9,469 bases of DNA from JACVRX01 sp035697245 (lineage in GTDB: Bacteria > Actinomycetota > Actinomycetes > Jiangellales > Jiangellaceae): positions 1 to 9,469 of the forward strand of contig DASSDH010000120.1 in the NCBI GenBank assembly GCA_035697245.1. Reading direction: 5' to 3'. The notes under the pieces are model-generated. The model was not told where the DNA came from and did no database searches. It saw only the letters and a program-made list of their open reading frames with translations. Of the stretch, positions 1 through 5,306 are shown piece by piece. A program made the translations under genes and the position numbers. Within the stretch, counting starts at the first letter, position 1; the number at the start of each line of letters is the position of its first letter.

Positions 1-2
1 GC

Positions 3-536
3 AACACCGCGCTTGGCCCGCACACCTTCCCGCAGCCGCCAGCGCCCGATGACCGGTTCGACGAGCATCGAATCGGTCTCGACCACGTGAGTTTCGGCTG
101 CGCGAACCGTGAGGAACTCCAGCAGTGGCGAAGCCACCTCGCGAAGCTCGGCATCGAGCACGGCGGCATCAAGGACGCGTCCTATGGCCCCGGTGTGTCG
201 TTCCGAGACCCCGACAACAACGCCCTAGAGTTCTTCTGCCCGCCAAGTACTCCAGCCGTAGATCGTGTGAACGCCGCCTGCGGGCTGGGCAGGTCGCGCA
301 GGCACTTGGCGAGCACGACGGCGTCCTCGACGGACAGTGAGGCGCCCTGCCCGGAGGTGGGCGACGGGGCGTGCGCGGCGTCCCCGATGACGATCATCCG
401 CCCGTTGTGCCAGGCGGGCAGGTGGGTATGCACCGCCGCGGCTGTCCCGCTAGTTTCCGCCGCCTACCGGCCGGGGCCTCCGGGTGCACGAGCGTGGCTA
501 AGTCGAGTGGCCGGGGGCACGGCCCCCATGTTCTGA
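3..536 (+). CDS. VOC (glyoxalase/dioxygenase superfamily) protein, C-terminal part, 5' end outside window
   Basis: The frame is open from the left edge, so the gene starts upstream. The first ~80 visible residues carry a typical vicinal-oxygen-chelate half: a strand start with IGLDHVSFGC (the His is a usual metal ligand), a helix around EELQQWRSHLAKLG, then GPGVSFRDPDNNALEFFCPP, where the Glu of LEFF is the usual second metal ligand. Such proteins are metal-dependent lyases, isomerases or ring-cleaving dioxygenases; the substrate cannot be told. VOC likeness stops at about base 245. From there to the stop at 534-536 the frame reads antisense through a monooxygenase fragment, so the natural C-terminus has been replaced or lies just at the junction. 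It is convergent with that fragment. The family call is firm; the functional state of the gene is unknown. Confidence 0.75.
   Translation, partial: NTALGPHTFPQPPAPDDRFDEHRIGLDHVSFGCANREELQQWRSHLAKLGIEHGGIKDASYGPGVSFRDPDNNALEFFCPPSTPAVDRVNAACGLGRSRRHLASTTASSTDSEAPCPEVGDGACAASPMTIIRPLCQAGRWVCTAAAVPLVSAAYRPGPPGARAWLSRVAGGTAPMF
264..442 (-). pseudogene. FAD-dependent aromatic monooxygenase (PheA/TfdB-type) fragment
   Basis: The minus strand here encodes a recognisable piece of a class A flavoprotein monooxygenase. The segment WHNGRMIVIGDAAHAPSPTS is followed by GQGASLSVEDAVVLAKCLRD, which is the conserved GD motif that contacts the ribityl chain of FAD plus the helix after it. About 55-60 residues are recognisable, out of roughly 380-550 in the family. 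Likeness ends after LPSPQAAFT near base 264, where the sequence passes into the end of the VOC gene. Upstream there is an in-frame stop at 464-466. No start codon or ribosome site is convincing and both ends are missing, so this is a gene remnant. The enzyme would have hydroxylated an aromatic or polyketide substrate. Confidence 0.7.
513..527. terminator. GC hairpin between the VOC/FAD junction and the SnoaL-like gene
   Basis: GGGGGC-ACG-GCCCCC forms a perfect 6-bp stem with a 3-base loop, some 75 bases beyond the stop of the SnoaL-like gene and just before the stop of the VOC frame. No T-run follows on either strand. A second stem (CCGCA/TGCGG, within ~557-576) lies closer to the SnoaL-like gene. 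It could act as a bidirectional terminator, but the lack of a T tract keeps this tentative. Confidence 0.3.
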
Positions 537-601
537 GACGCCGGGTCCTCGGTCCGCATGGGTCCTTGCGGCGTGGCCGGTGCTTCTGGCCTGGGTGCGG
601 T

Positions 602-1039
602 CTATTCGCTCAGTCCGATCTGCTGCATGAAGGTCACGACGTCGTAGAAGAGGTACTCCTCGACCATCTGCCCGTTCTTCCAGTGGCCGACGGTGCAGAA
701 GTCGACGTCGAACGACTTGCAGGTGGGAGGGATCTCCGTCCCGTCGGGGCCGATCATGGGTCCGGTCATGGTGCCGGTGTAGCGCGCGATCGAGCAGACC
801 CAGTCGCCCCCGGCGAAGAAGGCCTTGTAGGGCCGGTTCTGCACCCGCTGGTCCGGGAAGGCCTTGAAGGAGTTGAGGGCGAACTCCCTGTGGGCCGCCA
901 TGCCGTACTGCGCAGGCGCCGCAGGCACGTAGACCACGACGTCCTCGGTATGGCGGTTGGCGAACGTTTCCACGTCCTGTGCGTTCCAGGCGTCATCCGC
1001 GGTCTGGAACAGCATCATGTTGTACTGCTCGAGTCCCAT
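602..1039 (-). CDS. SnoaL-like / ester cyclase (NTF2-fold) protein
   Basis: The product has 145 residues, the usual length of a single-domain SnoaL-like protein. The start is the ATG at 1037-1039, set by the ribosome site GGAGGA seven bases upstream. The frame is also open further upstream, but no initiation signal supports a longer product. Seen: an N-terminal helix with DDAWNAQDVETFANRHTEDV, the typical NTF2-fold opening in which a helix leads to a strand; a central FKAFPDQRVQN; and a C-terminal strand pair around GHWKNGQMVEEYLFYDVVTF. The fold forms a cone-shaped pocket and is used by polyketide cyclases, epoxide hydrolases and many proteins of unknown role. Neighbouring VOC and FAD-monooxygenase remnants suggest it once belonged to an oxidative aromatic or polyketide pathway. 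It is the only gene of the left region that looks complete. The substrate is not predictable. Confidence 0.85.
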   Translation of the reverse strand: MGLEQYNMMLFQTADDAWNAQDVETFANRHTEDVVVYVPAAPAQYGMAAHREFALNSFKAFPDQRVQNRPYKAFFAGGDWVCSIARYTGTMTGPMIGPDGTEIPPTCKSFDVDFCTVGHWKNGQMVEEYLFYDVVTFMQQIGLSE

Positions 1040-1092
1040 TTGCTTCCTCCGTTCGTTGTTCGTCGATGCTTCTTGGCAAGGCTTGGCCCACA

Positions 1093-1170
1093 GGCGAATA
1101 GGCGCGCGAGGGCAGCGAACAAAGGCATCCGCCAATGGGCGCACTCGCCGATCCTTATAGCCCATTCGCC
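1093..1170 (-). promoter_or_regulatory. Candidate promoter/operator of the SnoaL-like gene with three related repeats
   Basis: On the minus strand a TATAAG -10-like box lies at 1154-1159. It is flanked by an inverted repeat with arms GCCAATGGGC (1131-1140) and GCCCATTCGC (1160-1169), which pair at 9 of 10 positions. A third related unit, GGCGAATAGGC, is at 1094-1104, nearer the gene. Repeats flanking a -10 box are the usual layout of a repressor operator. No convincing -35 box was found, and the leader to the ATG would be over 100 bases, so the promoter call is tentative while the repeats themselves are plain. The remainder of 1171-1507 holds no supported gene. Confidence 0.4.
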
Positions 1171-1507
1171 CATGCTTCCTGACGCGACGTCGCTCACGGC
1201 CTGCGGAGTCGACGGCGTGGGACGCAGGCCGACACTGATCCGCACAGCACCATCCTGCGCCCAAGACAGCGGGAGGTCTCCGGGGAAGGCGTGAGATCGT
1301 TCGTGACGCGAACGGTGTCACCCCTGCGGTTCCAGGCGGTTGGTGGGTGGTCGGCGGCGTGAACGTGGTCGTTGAGGGCGCCGCGTCAGGCCGGTGCCCA
1401 TTGCCGACGCCGGCCGCAGGAGGCCAGAGAGCAGCCGGAACCGGCGAGTCGGGAGAACCGGCCATCTCTTCGTGCTCGCGTGGCGTGGGTCGAGCTGTGC
1501 ATCCGGA

Positions 1508-1705
1508 CTTCGCATGCCGGGCGTACCGCAGGTACCAGGTCAACATCAGGGCCATCGTGACCAGGTAGAACGTGTGCAGCGCCCAGACCGGTCCAGCCGA
1601 TGGGTGGAAGACGTAGCCGGAGTGGATGATGTTGGCAACGTTGGTGAGGACGATGGCGTCGGCCGACACGTGGAGCGCATTCCAGCCGCCGGCGATACTC
1701 CGCCG
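1508..1705 (-). pseudogene. Fragment of an unrecognised membrane protein
   Basis: About 65 residues of protein-like sequence run from around SIAGGWNALHVSADAIVL through IIHSGYVFHPSAGP to one strong hydrophobic segment, WALHTFYLVTMALMLTWYLR, followed by the positive cluster RYARHAK, as at the cytoplasmic end of a transmembrane helix. I do not recognise the family. There is no start codon with a ribosome site. Upstream the sequence passes directly into the PPOX fragment in another frame. Downstream the frame stays open, through low-complexity residues, into the SnoaL-like gene. It is best read as the remnant of a gene whose N-terminus was lost at the junction near base 1700. Confidence 0.4.
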
Positions 1706-1827
1706 AGGCGTGCGGCACGGGTGACATCCACGGCGGTCCGCTCGCGTCGGGCCGTGCGGAGCGTCATGTAGTGATTCGAGTCGATGATCGACCGTGCGAG
1801 TGCGCCGAGATCCTGTTCGTGCGTCAA
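1700..1827 (-). pseudogene. Pyridoxamine-5'-phosphate-oxidase-like (FMN-binding split barrel) protein, N-terminal remnant with frameshift
   Basis: A TTG (1825-1827), 22 bases after the DUF899 stop, opens a frame reading LTHEQDLGALARSIIDSN then HYMTLRTA. This is the characteristic start of actinobacterial PPOX-family proteins, where a helix (LARxIIDSN) leads into the first barrel strand (YMTLxTA). One base later, in the next frame, the expected continuation DASGPPWMSPVPHASAEYR appears (family pattern G-R-P-W-V-S-P-V). Removing one C near base 1752 restores a single frame. After about 45 residues likeness stops near base 1700 and the membrane-protein fragment begins, so most of the barrel is missing. 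Intact members bind FMN or F420 and reduce or oxidise small molecules. Confidence 0.55.
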
Positions 1828-1849
1828 GTGGCTCCGACGCGGAGGTCTG

Positions 1850-2075
1850 TCAGGTGGCCGGACTGCTCGACGCTGCTCTCTCCGATTCGTACTCGTCCTG
1901 TCGCCGGATCCAGGAACTCGGACGAGGCGCCCTCGTCGCGGCCCTTCGGCGCCCGGTCGAGGATCGGGTAGTAGCCCATCAGGAACTCCAGTCCGCGGGC
2001 GTAGGTCGAGTAGGTGTGGTAGACGGCGCCATCAGCAAGGGCAAAGGCGCTCATGCCCGGTCCTTCCGAGACCTG
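1850..2075 (-). pseudogene. DUF899 (thioredoxin-like) protein, C-terminal remnant with frameshift
   Basis: From base ~2075 leftward the minus strand reads SEGPGMSAFALADGAVYHTY, then STYARGLEFLMGYYPILDRA and PKGRDEG, which is the highly characteristic C-terminal section of DUF899 proteins. The family ending (pattern W-x-R-R-H-D-E-Y) follows one frame away as SWIRRQDEYES, ending at a stop at 1850-1852. A single-base indel near 1920-1930 separates the two parts. The whole N-terminal two thirds is missing, and upstream DNA is instead the 3' end of the prohead protease frame. DUF899 proteins have a thioredoxin-like fold and unproven function. The truncation marks one side of a deletion or recombination junction. 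Confidence 0.65.
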
Positions 2076-2802
2076 ATGATGCGGCCAGAAGCACTGCGGC
2101 ACCCCTGCCGCGACAACATCCGCTCCTCGTGCTCGGACTCGGCGGCCTTGATCGAGGCCATCCGCTCGGCGTGGCGGCGCCGATCCTCCTCGACCCGCTC
2201 GTGCGCCGCGGACAGCGACGCCGCATGGAGCTCGGCTCGCTGGGCGCCCGCGTCGATAACCGCGGGCAACCGGCCCGACGACGGGAGCCCGGCCCGCTCT
2301 GCGCTCACGATCACGCGCCCACCGTGATCGGCCTCTTTGGCGATGCCCGCCAACCAGGATCGCGGCGCAAGGAACGACCCGGCCGAAGTGGACAACGATG
2401 ACGGTCGGTCGACCAGGACTCGGGCCGACGCAAACGCCGCCTCGGTGAACGGCGCAGTGACCAGCGCGACACCCGTCAGGCTTCCGGCTTCGTCGATCTC
2501 CGCGGACACGGCCAGGTGACCCGCCTCGATGAGCGAGCGCGCTCGCCGGCCGAACTTGACGGCGCACCACAACCCGGTGTCGTCGCGGACCGGACGACCA
2601 CGCCGGCCAGCTCGTTGCTGTGGTTGAAGTTCGCGACGAGCTTCGCCGGCTGCAGCGGCAAGGGCACATCGCCGCGGCGGTACGTGCGCCCGGCGGCCTC
2701 GTGCTCGGCCGACGCCGGCTCGCCCCACGGCAACGCCAACACGGCGAACGTGCCGGGCAGCCCGTCGAGCAGCCTGGGCGGCGGCTCCAACGTCGAGGAC
2801 AT
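2051..2802 (-). pseudogene. HK97-type prohead (capsid maturation) protease, frameshifted and 3'-truncated
   Basis: The start is the ATG at 2800-2802, eight bases after GGAGGT. The first frame gives GTFAVLALPWGEPA, RTYRRGDVPLPL and LVANFNHSNELAGVVVR. The second, one base off, continues DDTGLWCAVKFGRRARSLIE and GHLAVSAEIDEAGSLTGVAL before VTAPFTEAAF. This is the order of a HK97-family protease: the catalytic His in FNHS (about residue 61), the D-x-x-GL-W strand, the catalytic Ser in VSAE (about residue 100), then the A-L-V-x-x-P strand. Adding one base near 2588-2593 joins both parts into about 250 residues. The C-terminal third is charged and helical (ERVEEDRRRHAERMASIKAA), like a scaffold region. 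The last ~10 residues are translated from DUF899 DNA, so the true C-terminus is gone. The major capsid gene normally follows and is absent. It processes scaffold and capsid during procapsid maturation. Confidence 0.6.
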
Positions 2803-2895
2803 GTGCGGTGACCTCCATCGCGGCGAGTGGCACTGGGCCCGGGCCCGGGTTGTCACCGCGGGTCTAGCGTACGGCGCCGTTCGGATAGCGAACAG

Positions 2896-3429
2896 TCACG
2901 CGCCGGGTCGTTTCGCCCCGGCGATCACCAGCAGCGGCTTCGGCGGTGGCGGCACGGTCAGCAGCCCCCACAGCGCCAGCTCCGCGGCAACCCCCGGAGA
3001 CACGTCCACCGGGCCACCGCCGCGCCGGTCCCACGCCACCCCGCCGGCCAGCCGGCGCTCAGTCATGGCCCGGACCGCGGCGTCCAGCAGCGGATGCGGG
3101 ACGTGCCGCAGTTCGCCGGTGTTGTTCTTGTCCAGGAAGTCGCCATGCGCGACCGCGACGGTTTCAAATGTCGGTTCGACCACCCTGATCTTGGCGTCCC
3201 GCAGTGGCCGGATCAGGTTCGCCGCGCCGCTTCTCGGATCGACCACCGTCGTGTGAACGGTCCGCTCAGCCTTCAGCCGTAGCACCTCGGCCACCACACC
3301 GGACACCCCGGACAAGTAGGCGGCCAGCTCGACCGCCGGGTACCCGTCGTCGAGCCGAGCGGCCGCGGCGATCGCAACATTCTGGCGGGACTCGGCGACC
3401 TCGATCGCCAACCAGCACGGGTCCAACAT
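2896..3429 (-). CDS. terL: Alternative product: terminase large subunit C-terminal nuclease domain alone
   Basis: The internal ATG at 3427-3429 is preceded by GGAAGGA with an eight-base spacer, a good ribosome site exactly where terminase likeness begins (MLDPCWLAIEV). Translation from here would give a 177-residue nuclease half without the HNH domain. With the ~300-residue ATPase half upstream this adds to about 477 residues, close to a normal one-piece large terminase. The nuclease half cuts concatemeric DNA during packaging into procapsids. Whether this start is used instead of, or along with, the HNH fusion cannot be decided from sequence. Confidence 0.5.
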   Translation of the reverse strand: MLDPCWLAIEVAESRQNVAIAAAARLDDGYPAVELAAYLSGVSGVVAEVLRLKAERTVHTTVVDPRSGAANLIRPLRDAKIRVVEPTFETVAVAHGDFLDKNNTGELRHVPHPLLDAAVRAMTERRLAGGVAWDRRGGGPVDVSPGVAAELALWGLLTVPPPPKPLLVIAGAKRPGA

Positions 3430-3663
3430 GGGCTTGGTCCTTCCCTGTCGTGCGCGGCGTCGCTGACTCCCCAGACGGCCGCCGGCCTGCCGGTTGCACT
3501 TCGCGTGGCTGAACCCCAGCCAGCCGGGGCGGTCGTCGGCGTGGTCCAAGTCGAGCGCCTGCCCCGGCAGCATCGGACGGCCGCACCGCGAGCACGGCTG
3601 GCCGTAGGCGTAGGACAACCCGGCCCGGCGCACCGCCTGGTGCTCCCCGCCGTACCGGCTCAC
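2896..3663 (-). CDS. HNH endonuclease domain continuous with the terminase large-subunit nuclease domain
   Basis: The ORF of 255 residues starts at the GTG at 3661-3663, which overlaps the stop of the terminase ATPase half as GTGA, implying translational coupling. Residues 1-78 form a small HNH nuclease: zinc pair C24/C27, the DLDH motif with H41, and SHAKCN with H53 and N57. The pattern matches small HNH proteins common in actinophages. With no stop between them, residues 79-255 are the C-terminal RNase-H-like nuclease domain of a large terminase. Acidic positions in WLAIEVAES, TTVVDPRSG and PVDVSPGVAAELALW sit where the family has its metal-binding acids, although the first is Glu where Asp is common. 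The product could be a fusion, or the terminase part could be made separately from an internal start. A 93-base gap separates it from the protease gene. Confidence 0.75.
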   Translation of the reverse strand: MSRYGGEHQAVRRAGLSYAYGQPCSRCGRPMLPGQALDLDHADDRPGWLGFSHAKCNRQAGGRLGSQRRRARQGRTKPMLDPCWLAIEVAESRQNVAIAAAARLDDGYPAVELAAYLSGVSGVVAEVLRLKAERTVHTTVVDPRSGAANLIRPLRDAKIRVVEPTFETVAVAHGDFLDKNNTGELRHVPHPLLDAAVRAMTERRLAGGVAWDRRGGGPVDVSPGVAAELALWGLLTVPPPPKPLLVIAGAKRPGA

Positions 3664-4560
3664 AGCGCGCCCGCCATCCACACGTCGCGCGGGATCACCC
3701 GCCAGCCGTCGTCGTCGACCTCGTCATCCCACTGGTTCGCGTACGCCCGACGCCACTCCGGCAGCGACATCGACGCCAGGTCCGCGGCGACCGTCTCCGC
3801 TGAGATCGTGCGGCCCAGCGCCGGCATGAATCCCGGCCACGTCGACGGGTCCGTCACATCGGTATCGGGCGACGCGGCCCATTCGACGAAGCACGTCCCC
3901 TCGGTGAGCCCCAGCTCGGCCGCGGCCCGCCCGCCGTCGACCTTGCTTCTCCAGTACGCGGACCTGCGGGTGCCCGCCGTCGACATCACCCACAACTGAC
4001 CATCCGGCCGGGCAGCCATCGCCGGGCGCCGCCTGCTCACTCGCCCCGGTGAGCGACCACGCCTCGTCCAGGAACGCCAAATCGATCGAGTCGCCGTGCC
4101 CGGACGCCTCGTCCCCGGACAACAGCAGCAACACCGACCCGTTGACGCACTCCAGCGACTCCGACCCGGTGCCCTTGGTCACCGTGAATCGGTCCCGCAG
4201 CGGCGACCGGCGGATCATGGGCCACCACACCTTGAGCAGCTTCCGCCGCGCCGCCAGCCTCGACGCCGACGTGTACGTCAGCCACGAACCCGGCACCACC
4301 AGCATCTGCCGCACCGCCACGGCCAGAATCAGAGTCGACTTACCGGTCTGCCGGTCGATCGACACGTCGACCTCCCGGTGCACCGGCCGCCCGTCGTCAT
4401 GCTCCAGCCCGGCGTCGGCGACGAGCCGCTGCCAGCCCATGAACTCCACGTCCAGCATCCGCGCCGTGTCGGCGACATCGCCGCCGAAGGTGGCCCGGTC
4501 GGTTCTAGGCGTGGCCGACGTGGGGGGCGGCGATCCGCGCCAGGAAAGCTTCGACATCAC
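3660..4560 (-). pseudogene. terL: Terminase large subunit, ATPase half, with one frameshift
   Basis: The start is taken as the GTG at 4558-4560 (eight bases after GGAGGA), followed at once by an ATG; it overlaps the end of terS by 56 bases. Residues ~70-76 (RQTGKST) are the Walker A motif and ~161-167 (LAFLDEA) the Walker B motif. Near base 4020-4035 the frame changes by one base in a GGCGCCCGGCG run. The continuation then shows LWVMSTAGT, the coupling motif of terminase ATPases, and YANQWDDEVDDDGWRVIP, the usual linker to the nuclease domain. The frame stops at 3660-3662 just after RDVWMAGAL, exactly where one-piece terminases enter the nuclease domain. Role: the ATP-driven DNA translocating motor of capsid filling. 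The frameshift may be real decay or an assembly indel. Confidence 0.75.
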
Positions 4561-4774
4561 CTGTGGCGTCCTCCGGTTGCCGGCCACGCAGGTCAGCGAA
4601 GATCAGCCGCAGCTCCCGCGACAGCATCACCGCCGACCGGTCACCCGGGCCGTCGTCCAGCCGCCGCGCCAACTCCAACGCCGCCCGCGCCGCTGTCGAC
4701 GACGCCGTCGACACACCCAACGCGGCCAGCTCGGCTCGCGCCGCCCGCTCAACGACCCTCACGGGAACGATCAT
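4505..4774 (-). CDS. terS: Terminase small subunit (actinobacterial type)
   Basis: The product is about 89 residues from the ATG at 4772-4774. A GAGGGG lies directly against this ATG, so the in-frame GTG four codons later (4760-4762, 12 bases from it) is an alternative start. Seen: a helical N-terminus VVERAARAELAALGV, then AARAALELARRLDDGPGDRS and VMLSRELRLIFADLRG, which is the LA-R-x-LDDGPGDR...ELR pattern of small terminases in actinobacterial phages and prophages. It binds packaging-site DNA and regulates the large subunit, forming a ring. Its 3' end overlaps terL, consistent with one packaging operon. It is shorter than many small terminases, and I see no clear separate DNA-binding HTH. 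Confidence 0.65.
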   Translation of the reverse strand: MIVPVRVVERAARAELAALGVSTASSTAARAALELARRLDDGPGDRSAVMLSRELRLIFADLRGRQPEDATGDVEAFLARIAAPHVGHA

Positions 4775-4892
4775 CCCCTCGTTGGCGAGCCCTGGCGAAC
4801 CCGGGCCGGATATAGACGACGACAGTACTGGGATGTCGGGTGTTTTTATCAACCGGAAAAAGTGCAGCTTGCTGTGATGCGCTGTGATCAGC
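4775..4892 (-). promoter_or_regulatory. Candidate promoter and repeat operator of the packaging operon
   Basis: On the minus strand a TTGATA -35 box (4847-4852) and a TACTGT -10 box (4822-4827) are 19 bases apart, in a locally AT-richer stretch, some 50 bases ahead of terS. Just upstream is a tandem pair of GCTGTGAT octamers (4871-4878 and 4881-4888) at a 10-base period, one DNA turn, the second running into TGATCA. This is the position expected of an activator or repressor site. The spacing is longer than the ideal 17, so the promoter is tentative. Confidence 0.4.
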
Positions 4893-5045
4893 TCAGAACG
4901 CGGGCAGCACACCGAAGGTGAAGATGGCTATGGCTAGGCCCCACCAGCCCAGGCCCCAGCTTCGGTTTGTTGCTACGCCGAATCCGGCGAGGATGAGCAG
5001 GATGACGGCGATGGCGTAGAGCACTAGCTCGATAGTGATGGTCAT
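4893..5045 (-). CDS. Small membrane protein, two transmembrane helices
   Basis: The product has 50 residues from the ATG at 5043-5045, preceded by a strong AGGAGG with a seven-base spacer. The frame is open further upstream but is not initiated there. Two hydrophobic segments are plain: ELVLYAIAVILLILAGFGVA, then a short turn with NRS, then GWWGLAIAIFTFGVLPAF. Tiny proteins of this shape are frequent in actinophages and prophages, and their role is not known. It sits between the replication gene and the packaging genes, after the repeat structure at 5210-5297. It might act in superinfection exclusion or membrane-linked assembly, but nothing in the sequence proves this. Confidence 0.6.
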   Translation of the reverse strand: MTITIELVLYAIAVILLILAGFGVATNRSWGLGWWGLAIAIFTFGVLPAF

Positions 5046-5209
5046 GGCTGTTCCTCCTGTGTTCGCGGGGTTGGATGGGTTCGCCGGAGGAGGCTGCAGC
5101 GTACCCTGCCGGTGGCCACGAGGGGACCCCAGGAGGCGCGTATCTGCTGCTGGTGCGCTCAGCCCTAGCCAGCGGCCGTCGCGTCCTCGGCCGAGTCGCG
5201 TGGGCGGGT

Positions 5210-5297
5210 GTGACGGGTTGTGACGGGTTGTAGGTATTGCGCCCATGCGCGCGCGCGCATACGCGGGTAATGGTTTGAACCCGTCACAACCCGTCAC
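5210..5297. repeat. Symmetrical iteron-like structure, candidate replication origin
   Basis: Two direct copies of GTGACGGGTT stand at 5210-5219 and 5220-5229. Two inverted copies (AACCCGTCAC) stand at 5278-5287 and 5288-5297. Together they make a perfect 20-bp inverted repeat with a 48-base interior. A perfect 16-base palindrome, ATGCGCGCGCGCGCAT (5245-5260), lies within one base of the exact centre. The block begins 9 bases past the stop of the primase-helicase gene. Paired repeats flanking a centre beside the replication gene resemble the origins of SaPI and P4-type satellites, although here the centre is GC-rich instead of AT-rich. The rest of the gap (5046-5209) shows nothing further. A long terminator-like stem is the main alternative. 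Confidence 0.55.
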
Positions 5298-5306
5298 CGA
5301 GATCAT

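Noticed and set aside
1015..1245. Small minus-strand frame with MGEWAIRIGECAHWRMPLF
   Set aside because: It has no ribosome site, overlaps the start of the SnoaL-like gene and its proposed promoter repeats, and shows no family likeness.
371..1294. Plus-strand frame of 307 residues across the SnoaL-like gene
   Set aside because: It is antisense to a well-supported gene and shows no domain; it is high-GC shadow coding.
1298..1314. CGTTCG-TGACG-CGAACG inverted repeat
   Set aside because: It is short and isolated, with no gene start or promoter boxes nearby; it may be chance in GC-rich sequence.
602..1669. A continuous 355-residue minus-strand frame joining the membrane-protein fragment to the SnoaL-like protein
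   Set aside because: The middle is low-complexity Pro/Arg-rich sequence without family likeness, and a strong ribosome site at the 1039 ATG marks the true start; the long frame is a by-product of high GC.
2879..2893. GTTCG-GATAG-CGAAC hairpin just after the terminase stop
   Set aside because: It has only a 5-bp stem and no T tract, which is too weak to call a terminator.
4049..4921. Long plus-strand frames opposite the terminase genes
   Set aside because: They are antisense shadows with Pro/Arg/Ser-rich composition; the minus strand carries the recognisable terminase motifs.
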